Below, in pieces: positions 24,914 to 32,176 of a stretch of DNA of 64,000 nt. The DNA comes from JASLEW01 sp035544895 (GTDB lineage Bacteria; Acidobacteriota; Thermoanaerobaculia; Multivoradales; UBA5704), in assembly GCA_035544895.1 (NCBI GenBank), contig DASZZM010000004.1, positions 10,038-74,037 of the forward strand, written 5' to 3'. A program made the translations under genes and the position numbers. Every line of letters begins with the position of its first letter. The stretch's first letter is position 1. Below the pieces are notes generated by a model that ran no database searches, had not been told where the DNA came from, and saw nothing but the letters and a program-made list of their open reading frames with translations.

Positions 24914-25030
24914 CCGCGTGCTGCGCACGCGGGATAGGACGATCCGCTCCGCGGATCTTGACACGGCACGCCGCTAAGGCGGCCACCGCCCTCCTGGAAT
25001 CAAGCACTTGCCGCGCATACCCCGGTATGC
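24914..25030. other. oriT: Cluster of four inverted repeats, candidate oriT
   Basis: Within 117 bp there are four perfect inverted repeats: CCGCGTG/CACGCGG (24914-24932), GATCCGC/GCGGATC (24941-24957), GCCGC/GCGGC (24970-24983) and GCATACC/GGTATGC (25015-25030). They lie just upstream of the RHH accessory gene and MobF relaxase gene, the usual place for a transfer origin. No nic site can be assigned from sequence alone. Confidence 0.5.
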
Positions 25031-25264
25031 GTCCCCCCAAGCCCCTTCCCCTCCACCACTTCCACCGCAGCTCCAGAATCTCCTTGCCGCCAGGCCCGCG
25101 GCCACGCTCCCCTACCCCATTGCCCCTGACCCCTCGGCCGCCACCAACCCTCCCCACCGCCCCGCCAGATCGTATCTCTCACTCCCGCCTCATCTTCCGC
25201 CTTCTATTGTGCTCCTCATCCTCACCATGCCACCCTGCCCGCGACTGAACCGGACGACCCTCCC
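25031..25264 (+). other. Strand-skewed pyrimidine-rich tract
   Basis: This 234-bp gene-free leader before the mobilization genes is strikingly rich in C and T on the plus strand and poor in G, more so than the coding DNA around it. Such skew could come from repeated single-strand transfer or could keep the region unstructured. The start that follows has no clear ribosome site. Confidence 0.45.
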
Positions 25265-25585
25265 ATGCGCCGCACCGCCCTCCTCCAGACCCGCGTCGAC
25301 CCCGCAACCGCCGCCCGCGTCCGCCTCGAAGCCGACCGCTGCGGCCAATCGGTCAGCGAATGGATCGCAACCGTCCTGCGCCGCGAGCTCCTCCATGCCG
25401 GCGCCGCCGACGCCCTGACTCCCAAGTGCTACGAGCTGTCGATCACCGTCGGCTACATGCTGCGCGCCCTGATGCTCGACGCCATGGGGGCCGCGGCCAC
25501 CGACCGCGCGGTCGAAGAGGCCACCAACGCGGCGGCCGACGAGACCGCCGAGCTGCTGGCCCACCTCGGCGAGCCCGCCCCATGA
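25265..25585 (+). CDS. RHH relaxosome accessory protein (MobC-like)
   Basis: A 106-residue protein. The N-terminus LLQTRVDPATAARVRLEADRCGQSVSEWIATVLRREL is a ribbon-helix-helix pattern: a short strand, then two helices with the S-x-S-E-W-I turn typical of MobC/NikA/TraY-like proteins. The C-terminal half is helical (AADETAELLAHL). It overlaps the relaxase start (ATGA) and follows the inverted-repeat cluster, so it likely binds oriT and helps load the relaxase. The Shine-Dalgarno sequence is poor. Confidence 0.75.
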   Translation: MRRTALLQTRVDPATAARVRLEADRCGQSVSEWIATVLRRELLHAGAADALTPKCYELSITVGYMLRALMLDAMGAAATDRAVEEATNAAADETAELLAHLGEPAP

Positions 25586-28500
25586 TCCGCGGCAGCCGCG
25601 CCCTCGCCTTCGACCAGGCCGCCGGCTACTACCGGCGCGAATACACCCGCGGCGACTACTACACCTCCGACCGCACCTCATCGGCTGGCATCTGGCAGGG
25701 CCGCGGCGCCGAGCTTCTCGGGCTCGCCGGCGAGGTCGAGCGCGAGGCTTTCGAAGCCCTCCTCCAGGGACGCTCGCCACTCGACGGCCGCCAGCTCGTC
25801 GCCGCCGAGACCGCAACCGGCAAGCACCGCGCCGCCTGGGACTTCCAGGTGTCCCCTGACAAGAGCGTCTCGCTCGTCGCGCTCCTGGGCGGCGACGAGC
25901 GCGTCATCGCCGCCCACCTCGAAGCCGCGGCGCGCGCCTTCGCCGTCCTCGAAGAGCACGCCGCCACCAAGAAACGCGCCCGCGAGGTCGTCCCGACTGG
26001 AAACCTCGTCATGGCGCGCTTCGATCACGATTCCTCCCGCGCCCTCGATCCCCAGCTCCACTCCCACTACGTGATCTTGAACCTGACCCATCGCGGCCGC
26101 GGCCAGTGGCGGGCGCTCGAGCCCAGCGGCCTCTACGCCGCACAGTCGCTCGCCACCGCCATCTACCACGCCGAGCTCGCCCGCGGCCTCCAGGCCCTGG
26201 GCTACGAGGTGCGCGCCAACACCCGCGGCCACGTGCGCATCGTCGGCATCCCCGACGAGGCCCTGGCCGCCTTCTCCAAGCGGCGGCGCCAGATCCTGGC
26301 CGAGATCGGCAAGCTCGCGCGCCAGGGCGCCCCGGCCGACCCGCAGCGCGCCGCCCTGCGCACCCGCAGCGCCAAGAACCGCGACGTCGATCCCGCCGCC
26401 CTGCGCACCGCCTGGCGCGCCGAAGCCGGCCGCCTGGGCATCGACTTCGCCGCCCTCCGCCGCGACGCCGACCTGCGCCTCCGCACCGGCGACCACCTGC
26501 CGCCCGGCGAGCCCGCCGAGCTCGCCCGCGCCTCCGTCGCCTGGGCCGTCGAGCACCTCGCCGAGCGCCAGGCCGCCTTCCGCACCATGGACCTCGAAAC
26601 CAGCGCCTTGCGCCACGGTGCCGCCCGCGGTCCCGGCTGGGACGAGATCCGCGCCGCCTGCGCCCGCCACCCCGGCCTCGTTCGCGGCGCCGGCGGCCTG
26701 GTGACGACCGAAGAAGCCCTGCGCCTCGAGCGGAGCAACCTCGAGCTCGTCCGCGCCGGCCGCACCGCCAGCTCCGCGCCCGTGCTCGGCCGGCCCTACT
26801 CCGACCCGGCCGCCACCCTCCATCCCGATCAGCTCCGCGTCGTCCGCCACATCCTCGAAAGCCGCGCCCAGGTCCTCGCGGTCGAGGGCAAGCCGGGCAC
26901 CGGCAAGACCTTCGCTCTTTCGGCCGTGCGCGACGCCGCCCAGGAGGCCGGCTGGGCTGTCCGCGGCTTCGCCGTCTCGACCGGCGCCGTCACCCAGCTC
27001 CGCGCCGTCGGCATCGAGGCCGCGACCTTGAAGAGCCTGGCGGCCCACCCGCCCCGAGACGCCGCCCCGCGCCAGCTCTGGATCGTCGACGAAGCCGGCC
27101 TCTTGAGCAACCGCGACGCCGCGACCGCTCTCGACGGCGCACGGCGCGCCGGCGCCCGCCTCGTCCTGGTCGGCGACCGCCGCCAGCACCACGGCGTCGA
27201 GGCGGGCAATCCCTGGGCTTCCTTCCAGCGCGCGGGTCTCCGCCCGGCGCGGCTCGACGCCATCCGCCGCCAGCGCGAGCCCGACCTCCTCGCCGCGGTC
27301 GAGCTCTCCGCGGCCGGCCGCGCCGGCGACGCCCTGCGCCACCTCGACGCCCGCGGCCACGTCCGCGAGATCCCCAGCGCCCGCGAGCGCCACGCCGCGA
27401 TGGCCCGCGACTTCGCCGCGGCGCCGCGCGAGACCCTGATGATCGCTCCCAGCCACGCCGAGCGCCGCGATCTCAACTTCCTGGCCCGCCGCGAGCTCCT
27501 CGCTCAAGGGAAGATCGCACCGCAGGCGGTCACGGTCAGGGTGGCGGTGGGGAAGGGCACGACCGCCGCCCAGCGCGCCGATCTCCGCCACTACGAACCG
27601 GGCGACGTCGTCTCCTACCCCCGCGCCGCCCCCTCCCACGGCATCCGCGCCGGCGACGCCGCCCGCGTCGTCGCTGTCGATTCCGACCGGCAGACCCTGC
27701 GGGTCGAGCGCACCCGCGACGGCCAGCTCTTCGACTACGACCCGCGCCGCCTGCGCGGCGGCGACCTCGCCCGGGTCGAAACCCGCGAGCTCGCCCCCGG
27801 CGACCGCGTCCAGTTCCGCCGCGCCGACCGCGCGCTCTCGATTGCCAACGGCGCAACCGCCACCGTGCGCCAGGCCGAACCCTCCGGCCGCCTGGTCCTC
27901 GCGCTCGACGGCCGGGCGGCCCGCCTCGTCACTCTCGACGCCGGCCGCGCTCCCCTGCCGCTCGACTACGCCTATGCCGTCACCTCGCACGCCGCCCAGG
28001 GCTCGACCGTGCGCCGCGTGCTGGCCACCTTCGACACCCGGCACAGCGCCGAACTGGTCAACCGCCAGCAGGCCAACGTCACGCTTTCGCGCGCCAGCCA
28101 CGAGCTGTGCATCTATACCGACGACCGCGCGGCCCTCCCCGCCGCCGTCGACCGCCAGGCCGGAAAGACCACCGCCCTCGACGTCCATCCGCCCGAAAGG
28201 AGCGCCCATCATGCCCTTGCGCCGTCACGAAGGCCCGCCGCCCCCCGGCACCCCCGGAAGCGCCAACCCCAACGCTTCCAAGCCGGCCGCACCCAGCGAC
28301 GTGACCGCGTCCGAGATCCTCGTCGCCGCCCGCAGCTTCCTGCACTCGGTCGAGCGGGCCAACCAGACCGCCCGCGAGACCCTCGCCAGCACCACCGCGG
28401 CGACCGAGACTCTCGCCCGCGCCGTCGCGGCGAGCCAGAACCTCGCCCACGTCCTCGCGCGCCGCGAGCAGCGCACCCCACGCGAGGCCTTCTCCCGCGT

Positions 28501-28956
28501 CCTCGGCCAGATTCTCCTCTGCGCCCTGACCGCGTTCGTCGCGACTCTCGTCACCCTCACCGCGGCCTATCCCCAAGAGAGCCTCTTCGGCCTGTTCCTG
28601 AGACTTCTCTTTCACAGAGGCTGATCGCCGCCGTCGAGCGCTGGCAGGACGCCCTGGCCCGCCACGCCGCCCGGCGCAAGAGCCAGGAGCGGCCCCGGCC
28701 CTTCACTCCCCGCGCCAAGCGGTCAGGCCGGCCAGCCGCGGCCGCCGCCAAGGCCTCGCCCCGGCCGCCGCACCGCCTCTCCCACGCCCTGCGCGTCCTC
28801 ACCCGGCCCGAAGACGCCGAGCGTCAGCTCCTCGCTCTTCTCAGGGCCACCGGCATCCGCCGCGCCCTCGACTTGCTCCCGCCCGCCCTCGCCCGTGCCG
28901 TCGAGAAGATCTCCGAGGTCGCCCGCCACATCACAGGTCTCTCTCTCGGTCGCTGA
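25582..28956 (+). CDS. MobF-family conjugative relaxase-helicase (TrwC/TraI type)
   Basis: The relaxase domain (about 1-300) has tandem tyrosines near the N-terminus (Y16/Y17 and Y26/Y27), FQVSPDKSVSL, and the metal-binding histidines H149, H160 and H162 in FDHDSSRALDPQLHSHYVILN. The helicase domain has Walker A GKPGTGKT (from residue 438) and Walker B LWIVDEAG (D503), and ends with an SF1 motif YAVTSHAAQGSTV near residue 800. It nicks oriT, stays attached to the transferred strand and unwinds it. The frame stays open to 28956 (1,124 residues), but from about 28211 to 28620 it is overlapped by another gene with better codon use. Real coding character returns after 28621. The true C-terminus is uncertain: about 870 residues of core, or the full frame. 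Confidence 0.88.
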   Translation: MIRGSRALAFDQAAGYYRREYTRGDYYTSDRTSSAGIWQGRGAELLGLAGEVEREAFEALLQGRSPLDGRQLVAAETATGKHRAAWDFQVSPDKSVSLVALLGGDERVIAAHLEAAARAFAVLEEHAATKKRAREVVPTGNLVMARFDHDSSRALDPQLHSHYVILNLTHRGRGQWRALEPSGLYAAQSLATAIYHAELARGLQALGYEVRANTRGHVRIVGIPDEALAAFSKRRRQILAEIGKLARQGAPADPQRAALRTRSAKNRDVDPAALRTAWRAEAGRLGIDFAALRRDADLRLRTGDHLPPGEPAELARASVAWAVEHLAERQAAFRTMDLETSALRHGAARGPGWDEIRAACARHPGLVRGAGGLVTTEEALRLERSNLELVRAGRTASSAPVLGRPYSDPAATLHPDQLRVVRHILESRAQVLAVEGKPGTGKTFALSAVRDAAQEAGWAVRGFAVSTGAVTQLRAVGIEAATLKSLAAHPPRDAAPRQLWIVDEAGLLSNRDAATALDGARRAGARLVLVGDRRQHHGVEAGNPWASFQRAGLRPARLDAIRRQREPDLLAAVELSAAGRAGDALRHLDARGHVREIPSARERHAAMARDFAAAPRETLMIAPSHAERRDLNFLARRELLAQGKIAPQAVTVRVAVGKGTTAAQRADLRHYEPGDVVSYPRAAPSHGIRAGDAARVVAVDSDRQTLRVERTRDGQLFDYDPRRLRGGDLARVETRELAPGDRVQFRRADRALSIANGATATVRQAEPSGRLVLALDGRAARLVTLDAGRAPLPLDYAYAVTSHAAQGSTVRRVLATFDTRHSAELVNRQQANVTLSRASHELCIYTDDRAALPAAVDRQAGKTTALDVHPPERSAHHALAPSRRPAAPRHPRKRQPQRFQAGRTQRRDRVRDPRRRPQLPALGRAGQPDRPRDPRQHHRGDRDSRPRRRGEPEPRPRPRAPRAAHPTRGLLPRPRPDSPLRPDRVRRDSRHPHRGLSPREPLRPVPETSLSQRLIAAVERWQDALARHAARRKSQERPRPFTPRAKRSGRPAAAAAKASPRPPHRLSHALRVLTRPEDAERQLLALLRATGIRRALDLLPPALARAVEKISEVARHITGLSLGR
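28211..28624 (+). CDS. Small membrane protein overlapping the relaxase frame
   Basis: A 137-residue protein starting at an ATG with GAAAGGAG about ten bases upstream. Pro-rich start, then a heptad-like helix (AARSFLHSVERANQTARETLASTTAATETLARAV) and one membrane helix near the C-terminus (LLCALTAFVATLVTLTAA). Third codon positions are mostly G or C in this frame, as in known genes nearby, whereas the relaxase frame across the same DNA reads as Arg/Pro-rich sequence. I therefore take this as the real gene here. It might anchor the relaxosome at the membrane. Confidence 0.65.
   Translation: MPLRRHEGPPPPGTPGSANPNASKPAAPSDVTASEILVAARSFLHSVERANQTARETLASTTAATETLARAVAASQNLAHVLARREQRTPREAFSRVLGQILLCALTAFVATLVTLTAAYPQESLFGLFLRLLFHRG
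28621..28956 (+). CDS. C-terminal coding segment after the overlap, separate gene or relaxase tail
   Basis: After the small membrane protein ends, the relaxase frame regains normal codon use for about 110 residues: AAVERWQDALARHAARRK, a basic Pro-rich linker, then HALRVLTRPEDAERQLLALLRATG and LPPALARAVEKISEVARHIT. No ATG or GTG start with a ribosome site is evident; a CTG at 28621 overlaps the previous stop. It is either a separate small gene with a non-standard start or the tail of a relaxase chain that reads through the overlap. The function is unknown. Confidence 0.45.
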   Translation: MIAAVERWQDALARHAARRKSQERPRPFTPRAKRSGRPAAAAAKASPRPPHRLSHALRVLTRPEDAERQLLALLRATGIRRALDLLPPALARAVEKISEVARHITGLSLGR

Positions 28957-29149
28957 CCCCGCTCAACGACCGACCCGTTCCGGCCATGGCCCGACGCACC
29001 CATCCCGCCCCAGGCCTACGTGCAGTCCCGCCGCTACGATAGGGCATCTCGCTTCTCGTCAGCTCGATGCGACCGCGATGCCTTAGAATAGACACGACGG
29101 AGCCTCCACCGCTGCCATGCCAGGTGGTCCGCCACCACGAGGAAGGCGC

Positions 29150-29416
29150 ATGAAGCTCATCCTGGAACTGCCCGACGAGATCGAAGAGAGGCTGCGCGCC
29201 CAGTGGTCGAACCTGCCGCGCCACGCTCTCGAGGCCCTGGCCATCGAAGCCTACCGGTCCGAGATCCTCACCGCCTACCAGGTGCAGCAGATGCTCGGAC
29301 TCGCTTCACGCTGGGAGACCGACGAGTTACTGAAGAAGGCCCAGGCCCATCTCCACTATTCCGGCCAGGATCTTGCCGAGGACCTGCGAACTCTCCGTGA
29401 GCTCGGCTTGCGGTGA
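29150..29416 (+). CDS. UPF0175-family antitoxin
   Basis: An 88-residue protein behind GAGGAAGGCGC. The sequence LELPDEIEERLRAQW, then LPRHALEALAIEAYRSEILTAYQVQQMLGLASRWETDELLKKA, is the UPF0175 pattern: a hydrolase-like beta start and a helical DNA-binding core with A-x-E-x-Y and L-G-(L/M). In mobile DNA these proteins pair with PIN-like DUF3368 toxins, as here. The toxin's GTG start overlaps its stop by four bases. It likely represses the pair and neutralises the toxin. Confidence 0.85.
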   Translation: MKLILELPDEIEERLRAQWSNLPRHALEALAIEAYRSEILTAYQVQQMLGLASRWETDELLKKAQAHLHYSGQDLAEDLRTLRELGLR

Positions 29417-29892
29417 AGGTCGTCTCGGATACCTCACCGATTCTCTATCTCATCCTGATCGACGAAGCCGCCCTGCTCGGGCAGCTCTTTCAACGCATCT
29501 TCATCCCGCCTGCGGTCAAGGCGGAGCTGCTCCACCCTGCAACGCCCGCGCGCGTGCGCCGGGAGATCCTCCAACGCCCGGCCTGGCTCGACGAGGTCGC
29601 GCACTTTGCTCCCTCCGCGACGGTCTCGCTGCTTTCGGATCTTGATCCAGGCGAGCGCGATGCCATCCTCCTCGCCGAGTCCATCTCTGCCGATCTTCTG
29701 ATTCTCGACGAGCGGAAGGCTCGTCGCGCCGCTCTCGACCGCGGTCACAGAGTCGCCGGCCTACTCGCCCTGTTAGCGCAAGGAGCCGTTCGTGGTCTGG
29801 TCGATTTCGACAAGGCGCTCGAGCGCCTGGCGGCGACAACCTTTCGGCTCGACCCGAGTCTCGTCGATCTCGTCCGAGCAAGGTTCTCCTGA
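29413..29892 (+). CDS. DUF3368 PIN-like toxin
   Basis: A 159-residue protein with a GTG start overlapping the antitoxin stop. It begins KVVSDTSPILYLILIDEAALLGQLF, the DUF3368 signature with the first metal-ligand Asp (D6) and T-S-P in place of the classical D-T-N. Later come IPPAVKAEL, DLDPGERDAILLAESISADLLILDERKARRAA (acidic ligands of the PIN site) and GLLALLAQGAV. The predicted activity is RNA cleavage. With the UPF0175 gene it forms a complete pair that could stabilise the element in its host. Confidence 0.85.
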   Translation: MKVVSDTSPILYLILIDEAALLGQLFQRIFIPPAVKAELLHPATPARVRREILQRPAWLDEVAHFAPSATVSLLSDLDPGERDAILLAESISADLLILDERKARRAALDRGHRVAGLLALLAQGAVRGLVDFDKALERLAATTFRLDPSLVDLVRARFS

Positions 29893-30384
29893 CTCGCTGG
29901 GAGAAGGGTCGAGTCCCAGATCTTCAAGCTTCAGACCCTGGCGGCAGCGCGATCGACGAGAGCAATCTCTCCGGCCTCTTGAGGCTGCACCTCGGTGACA
30001 AAGCGCCGTCTTGGTACCGTCTCGCCCCCCGTCGGCTCCCAGCCTACCGCGGCCGGACGGACGGCCTGTAAAGGCTGCCCTCGCTGCGCTCGGCGGCTTC
30101 GCCGGCCTTGACAGGCCGCCGCCGTCCGCGGTGTGCAAGGTCTGTGCCGACGGGGGGGAGCTGCCGCCTCTGGAAAGGAGCTGGGCCGGCCCGCCCACCC
30201 TTTCGGGCTGAGCCGCCGTGGCCGCACCCCTCCTGCGTATCCTGGACTCGCGGGCCGGCGCGGGCCCCGCGGCGGCCCGCGCGACCGGGAGTGCAGCAAC
30301 TTCGCACCGAAGCGCTCGCCGAGCGCCGCGACCGCCACTTCCCGCCATTCGCTCCCCCGCCCAGGGCACGATCCCCGCGGCAGG
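29893..30384. other. Gene-free, strongly structured GC-rich stretch
   Basis: About 490 bp without a credible gene on either strand. It contains GGCCTGT (30063-30069) and ACAGGCC (30111-30117) around nested short hairpins such as GGCGGCTTCGCC, and another very GC-rich palindromic run near 30252-30285. It separates the toxin-antitoxin pair from a leftward gene and could hold a replication or transfer signal, but nothing specific can be named. Confidence 0.45.
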
Positions 30385-30834
30385 TCAGTAGTACTTCCTC
30401 CAGAACTCCTCTTCCGCGGCCGCCGCGGCCGGCGCCTTCTCCTGGATCGCCTGATCGACGAGCGCCATCTTCTCGCAGAAGCTCAAGGCCGCGAGCGCGG
30501 CGGCCAGCTCCGCCGCCTCGACGCCCGCGGCACGCAAGGCCTCCGCGTAGCCTCGGGCGTGCTCGAGGTAGCCCCCGAGGTGCTCGACCTCGAACGCCGT
30601 CATCGCCCAGGGCACGGGCAGGAGCCGCACGACGAGATCGCGCTGGGTGGCCGAGATGCGGCCGTGGCGTAGCGGGTCACAGTCCTCGAGGACCGCGCGC
30701 AGCGTGGCGAGCGACCGCTGCAGGGCCGCGCTCCGGCTGAACTCGCCGCCGCCGCGGTGGGCGCGTGCGCCCCGCCGCTCGAGGAAGGCGATGTCGCCGG
30801 GGGCGATCTGGATGGTCGTCAACTTACCGGCCAT
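30385..30834 (-). CDS. Hypothetical protein of the element backbone
   Basis: A 149-residue protein, GGAG upstream of the ATG, on the strand opposite to the rest of the backbone. It reads MAGKLTTIQIAPGDIAFLERRGARAH, then FSRSAALQRSLATLRAVLEDCDPL and a largely helical remainder (AFEVEHLGGYLEHARGYAEALRAAG). The basic N-terminal strand followed by two helices could be a divergent ribbon-helix-helix domain. The family is not recognised. Codon use is normal, so I consider it real. Confidence 0.6.
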   Translation of the reverse strand: MAGKLTTIQIAPGDIAFLERRGARAHRGGGEFSRSAALQRSLATLRAVLEDCDPLRHGRISATQRDLVVRLLPVPWAMTAFEVEHLGGYLEHARGYAEALRAAGVEAAELAAALAALSFCEKMALVDQAIQEKAPAAAAAEEEFWRKYY

Positions 30835-31195
30835 GGAGCTCCTCGACGGAGAGGGCAGCCTGCGGGGGCGCAGAGAAGCAAGCCGAAGGTGCGTCGCGGG
30901 CCGCTGATGGAAGAGGCATGTCGGGAGCTTTTCACGAAGGGGTTGCCCATGAAGGTCAGACGAGTTTATCGGTCAAGACCACTTCGCAGAGGTGGCCACA
31001 GTCTCCCCTCTCTCCAGGCGACGTTGAGGTGGCCTGCGCGAGCTTGCGGGCATAACTAAGGCGAAGAACCTCGCCTACCCTACTTTTATCACACTTTACT
31101 CTTCCGGCCGATGGAGTTAGGCTCTCGACCTGGCGATCCCCGTGTCCGGAGCTTTCTCCCAGCCCCGAACGCTCTCCCGCCGAGGAGGTCCTGCC
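30835..31195. promoter_or_regulatory. Divergent control region between the hypothetical gene and parB
   Basis: This 360-bp gap carries no convincing gene. An inverted repeat AGGCGA/TCGCCT (31059-31064 and 31071-31076) is followed by an AT-rich patch (about 31080-31100, CTTTTATCACACTTTACTC), the best candidate for promoter or partition-site sequence before the replication operon. Confidence 0.35.
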
Positions 31196-32176
31196 GTGCC
31201 GCCGCTCGACTCCCTGACCGCTCTCCTCGTCCCCGTCGACCAGATCGTTCCCGATCCCGACCAGCCCCGCACCGAGGTCGACCGCGCCGAGCTCGACGCC
31301 CTGGCCGCGAGCATCCAGGCCGCCGGCGTCATCCAGCCCCTGCTCGTCAGCCACCACCCCGACCCCGCGGCCCGCGCCGCAACCCCCTACATGCTCATCG
31401 CCGGCGAGCGCCGCTGGCGCGCCGCCCGCCAGGCCGGCTGCGCCACCGTGCCCGTCGTCGTCCACCCCGGCGAGCTCTCCGGCCCCGACCGCCTGATGAT
31501 GCAGCTCGACGAAAACGACGGCGAGCTGCGGCGCGAGCTCTCGCTCTACGACCGCGCCGCCGCGGTGGACCGCGCCCTGACGCTCTCGGCGCTCAAGAAA
31601 GACGAGTTCGCGCGCCGCCACCACAAGAGCGGCGCCTGGGTGTCCCACTACGTCGCCATCGCCAACGCCACCGGCCCCACCCGCGACGCCTTGGCCGCGG
31701 GCCTGCTGACCGGCATCACCGTCACCCGGCTCTTTTCCCGCCTCTCGGCCGCCGACCAGCGGCGCCTGCTCCAGCACGCCAAGCGCACCCGCCTGCCGAT
31801 CACCGTCGCCCGCATCGAAGCCCGCGCCCAGCGCGGCGAGGACCGCCCGCAAGCGGCGGCCGTCGCGCCCGCCCCGGCGGCCGGCGGGCCCGTGGCCGCG
31901 CCAGAGTCCAGCACCGCCAGTGCCCCGGCCCAGCCGCCGGCCGCGGGCTCGCGGTCCCTTCCCGCCGCGGCCAGCCCCTCCGGCCGCGCACCGACGGCCG
32001 GCCCCCCGGCCGCGAGCCGCTCTCCCGGTCCGCGCAAATTCGCCCTTGCGCCCGCCGATTGCGCCGCCCTCCTGCGCCTGCTCGGCCACCAGCCCCAGGG
32101 CACCTCCCACGACCAGTTCCGCCATCTCCTCGCGCTCGCCCGCGGCCAGGATGCAGCCGCCCCCGCCAGGCCATGA
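31196..32176 (+). CDS. parB: ParB/Spo0J-like partition protein
   Basis: A 326-residue ParB-like protein. The GTG at 31196 is chosen because AGGAGG lies seven bases before it; an upstream GTG at 31142 lacks such a site. Residues about 10-100 are the ParB/Srx domain: VDQIVPDPDQPRTE, LDALAASIQAAGVIQPLLV and GERRWRAARQAG, the CTP-binding GERR-x-R box. Residues about 120-210 form the helix-turn-helix DNA-binding region (HKSGAWVSHYVAIAN). The tail is Ala/Pro-rich with a small C-terminal helical domain. No parA is seen nearby, so it may act in replication control rather than classical partition. It overlaps the primase-helicase gene (ATGA). Confidence 0.88.
   Translation: MPPLDSLTALLVPVDQIVPDPDQPRTEVDRAELDALAASIQAAGVIQPLLVSHHPDPAARAATPYMLIAGERRWRAARQAGCATVPVVVHPGELSGPDRLMMQLDENDGELRRELSLYDRAAAVDRALTLSALKKDEFARRHHKSGAWVSHYVAIANATGPTRDALAAGLLTGITVTRLFSRLSAADQRRLLQHAKRTRLPITVARIEARAQRGEDRPQAAAVAPAPAAGGPVAAPESSTASAPAQPPAAGSRSLPAAASPSGRAPTAGPPAASRSPGPRKFALAPADCAALLRLLGHQPQGTSHDQFRHLLALARGQDAAAPARP

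Noticed and set aside
25678..28212. 844-codon minus-strand frame opposite the relaxase gene
   Set aside because: Gly/Ala/Glu-rich antisense product of very GC-rich DNA; the plus strand has unmistakable relaxase and helicase motifs.
30950..31059. Small frame of 36 codons upstream of parB
   Set aside because: Basic, low-complexity product without homology signal or clear ribosome site; more likely leader DNA.
31142..31195. Upstream GTG as the parB start
   Set aside because: No ribosome site, whereas GTG 31196 has AGGAGG at ideal spacing and begins where ParB homology begins.
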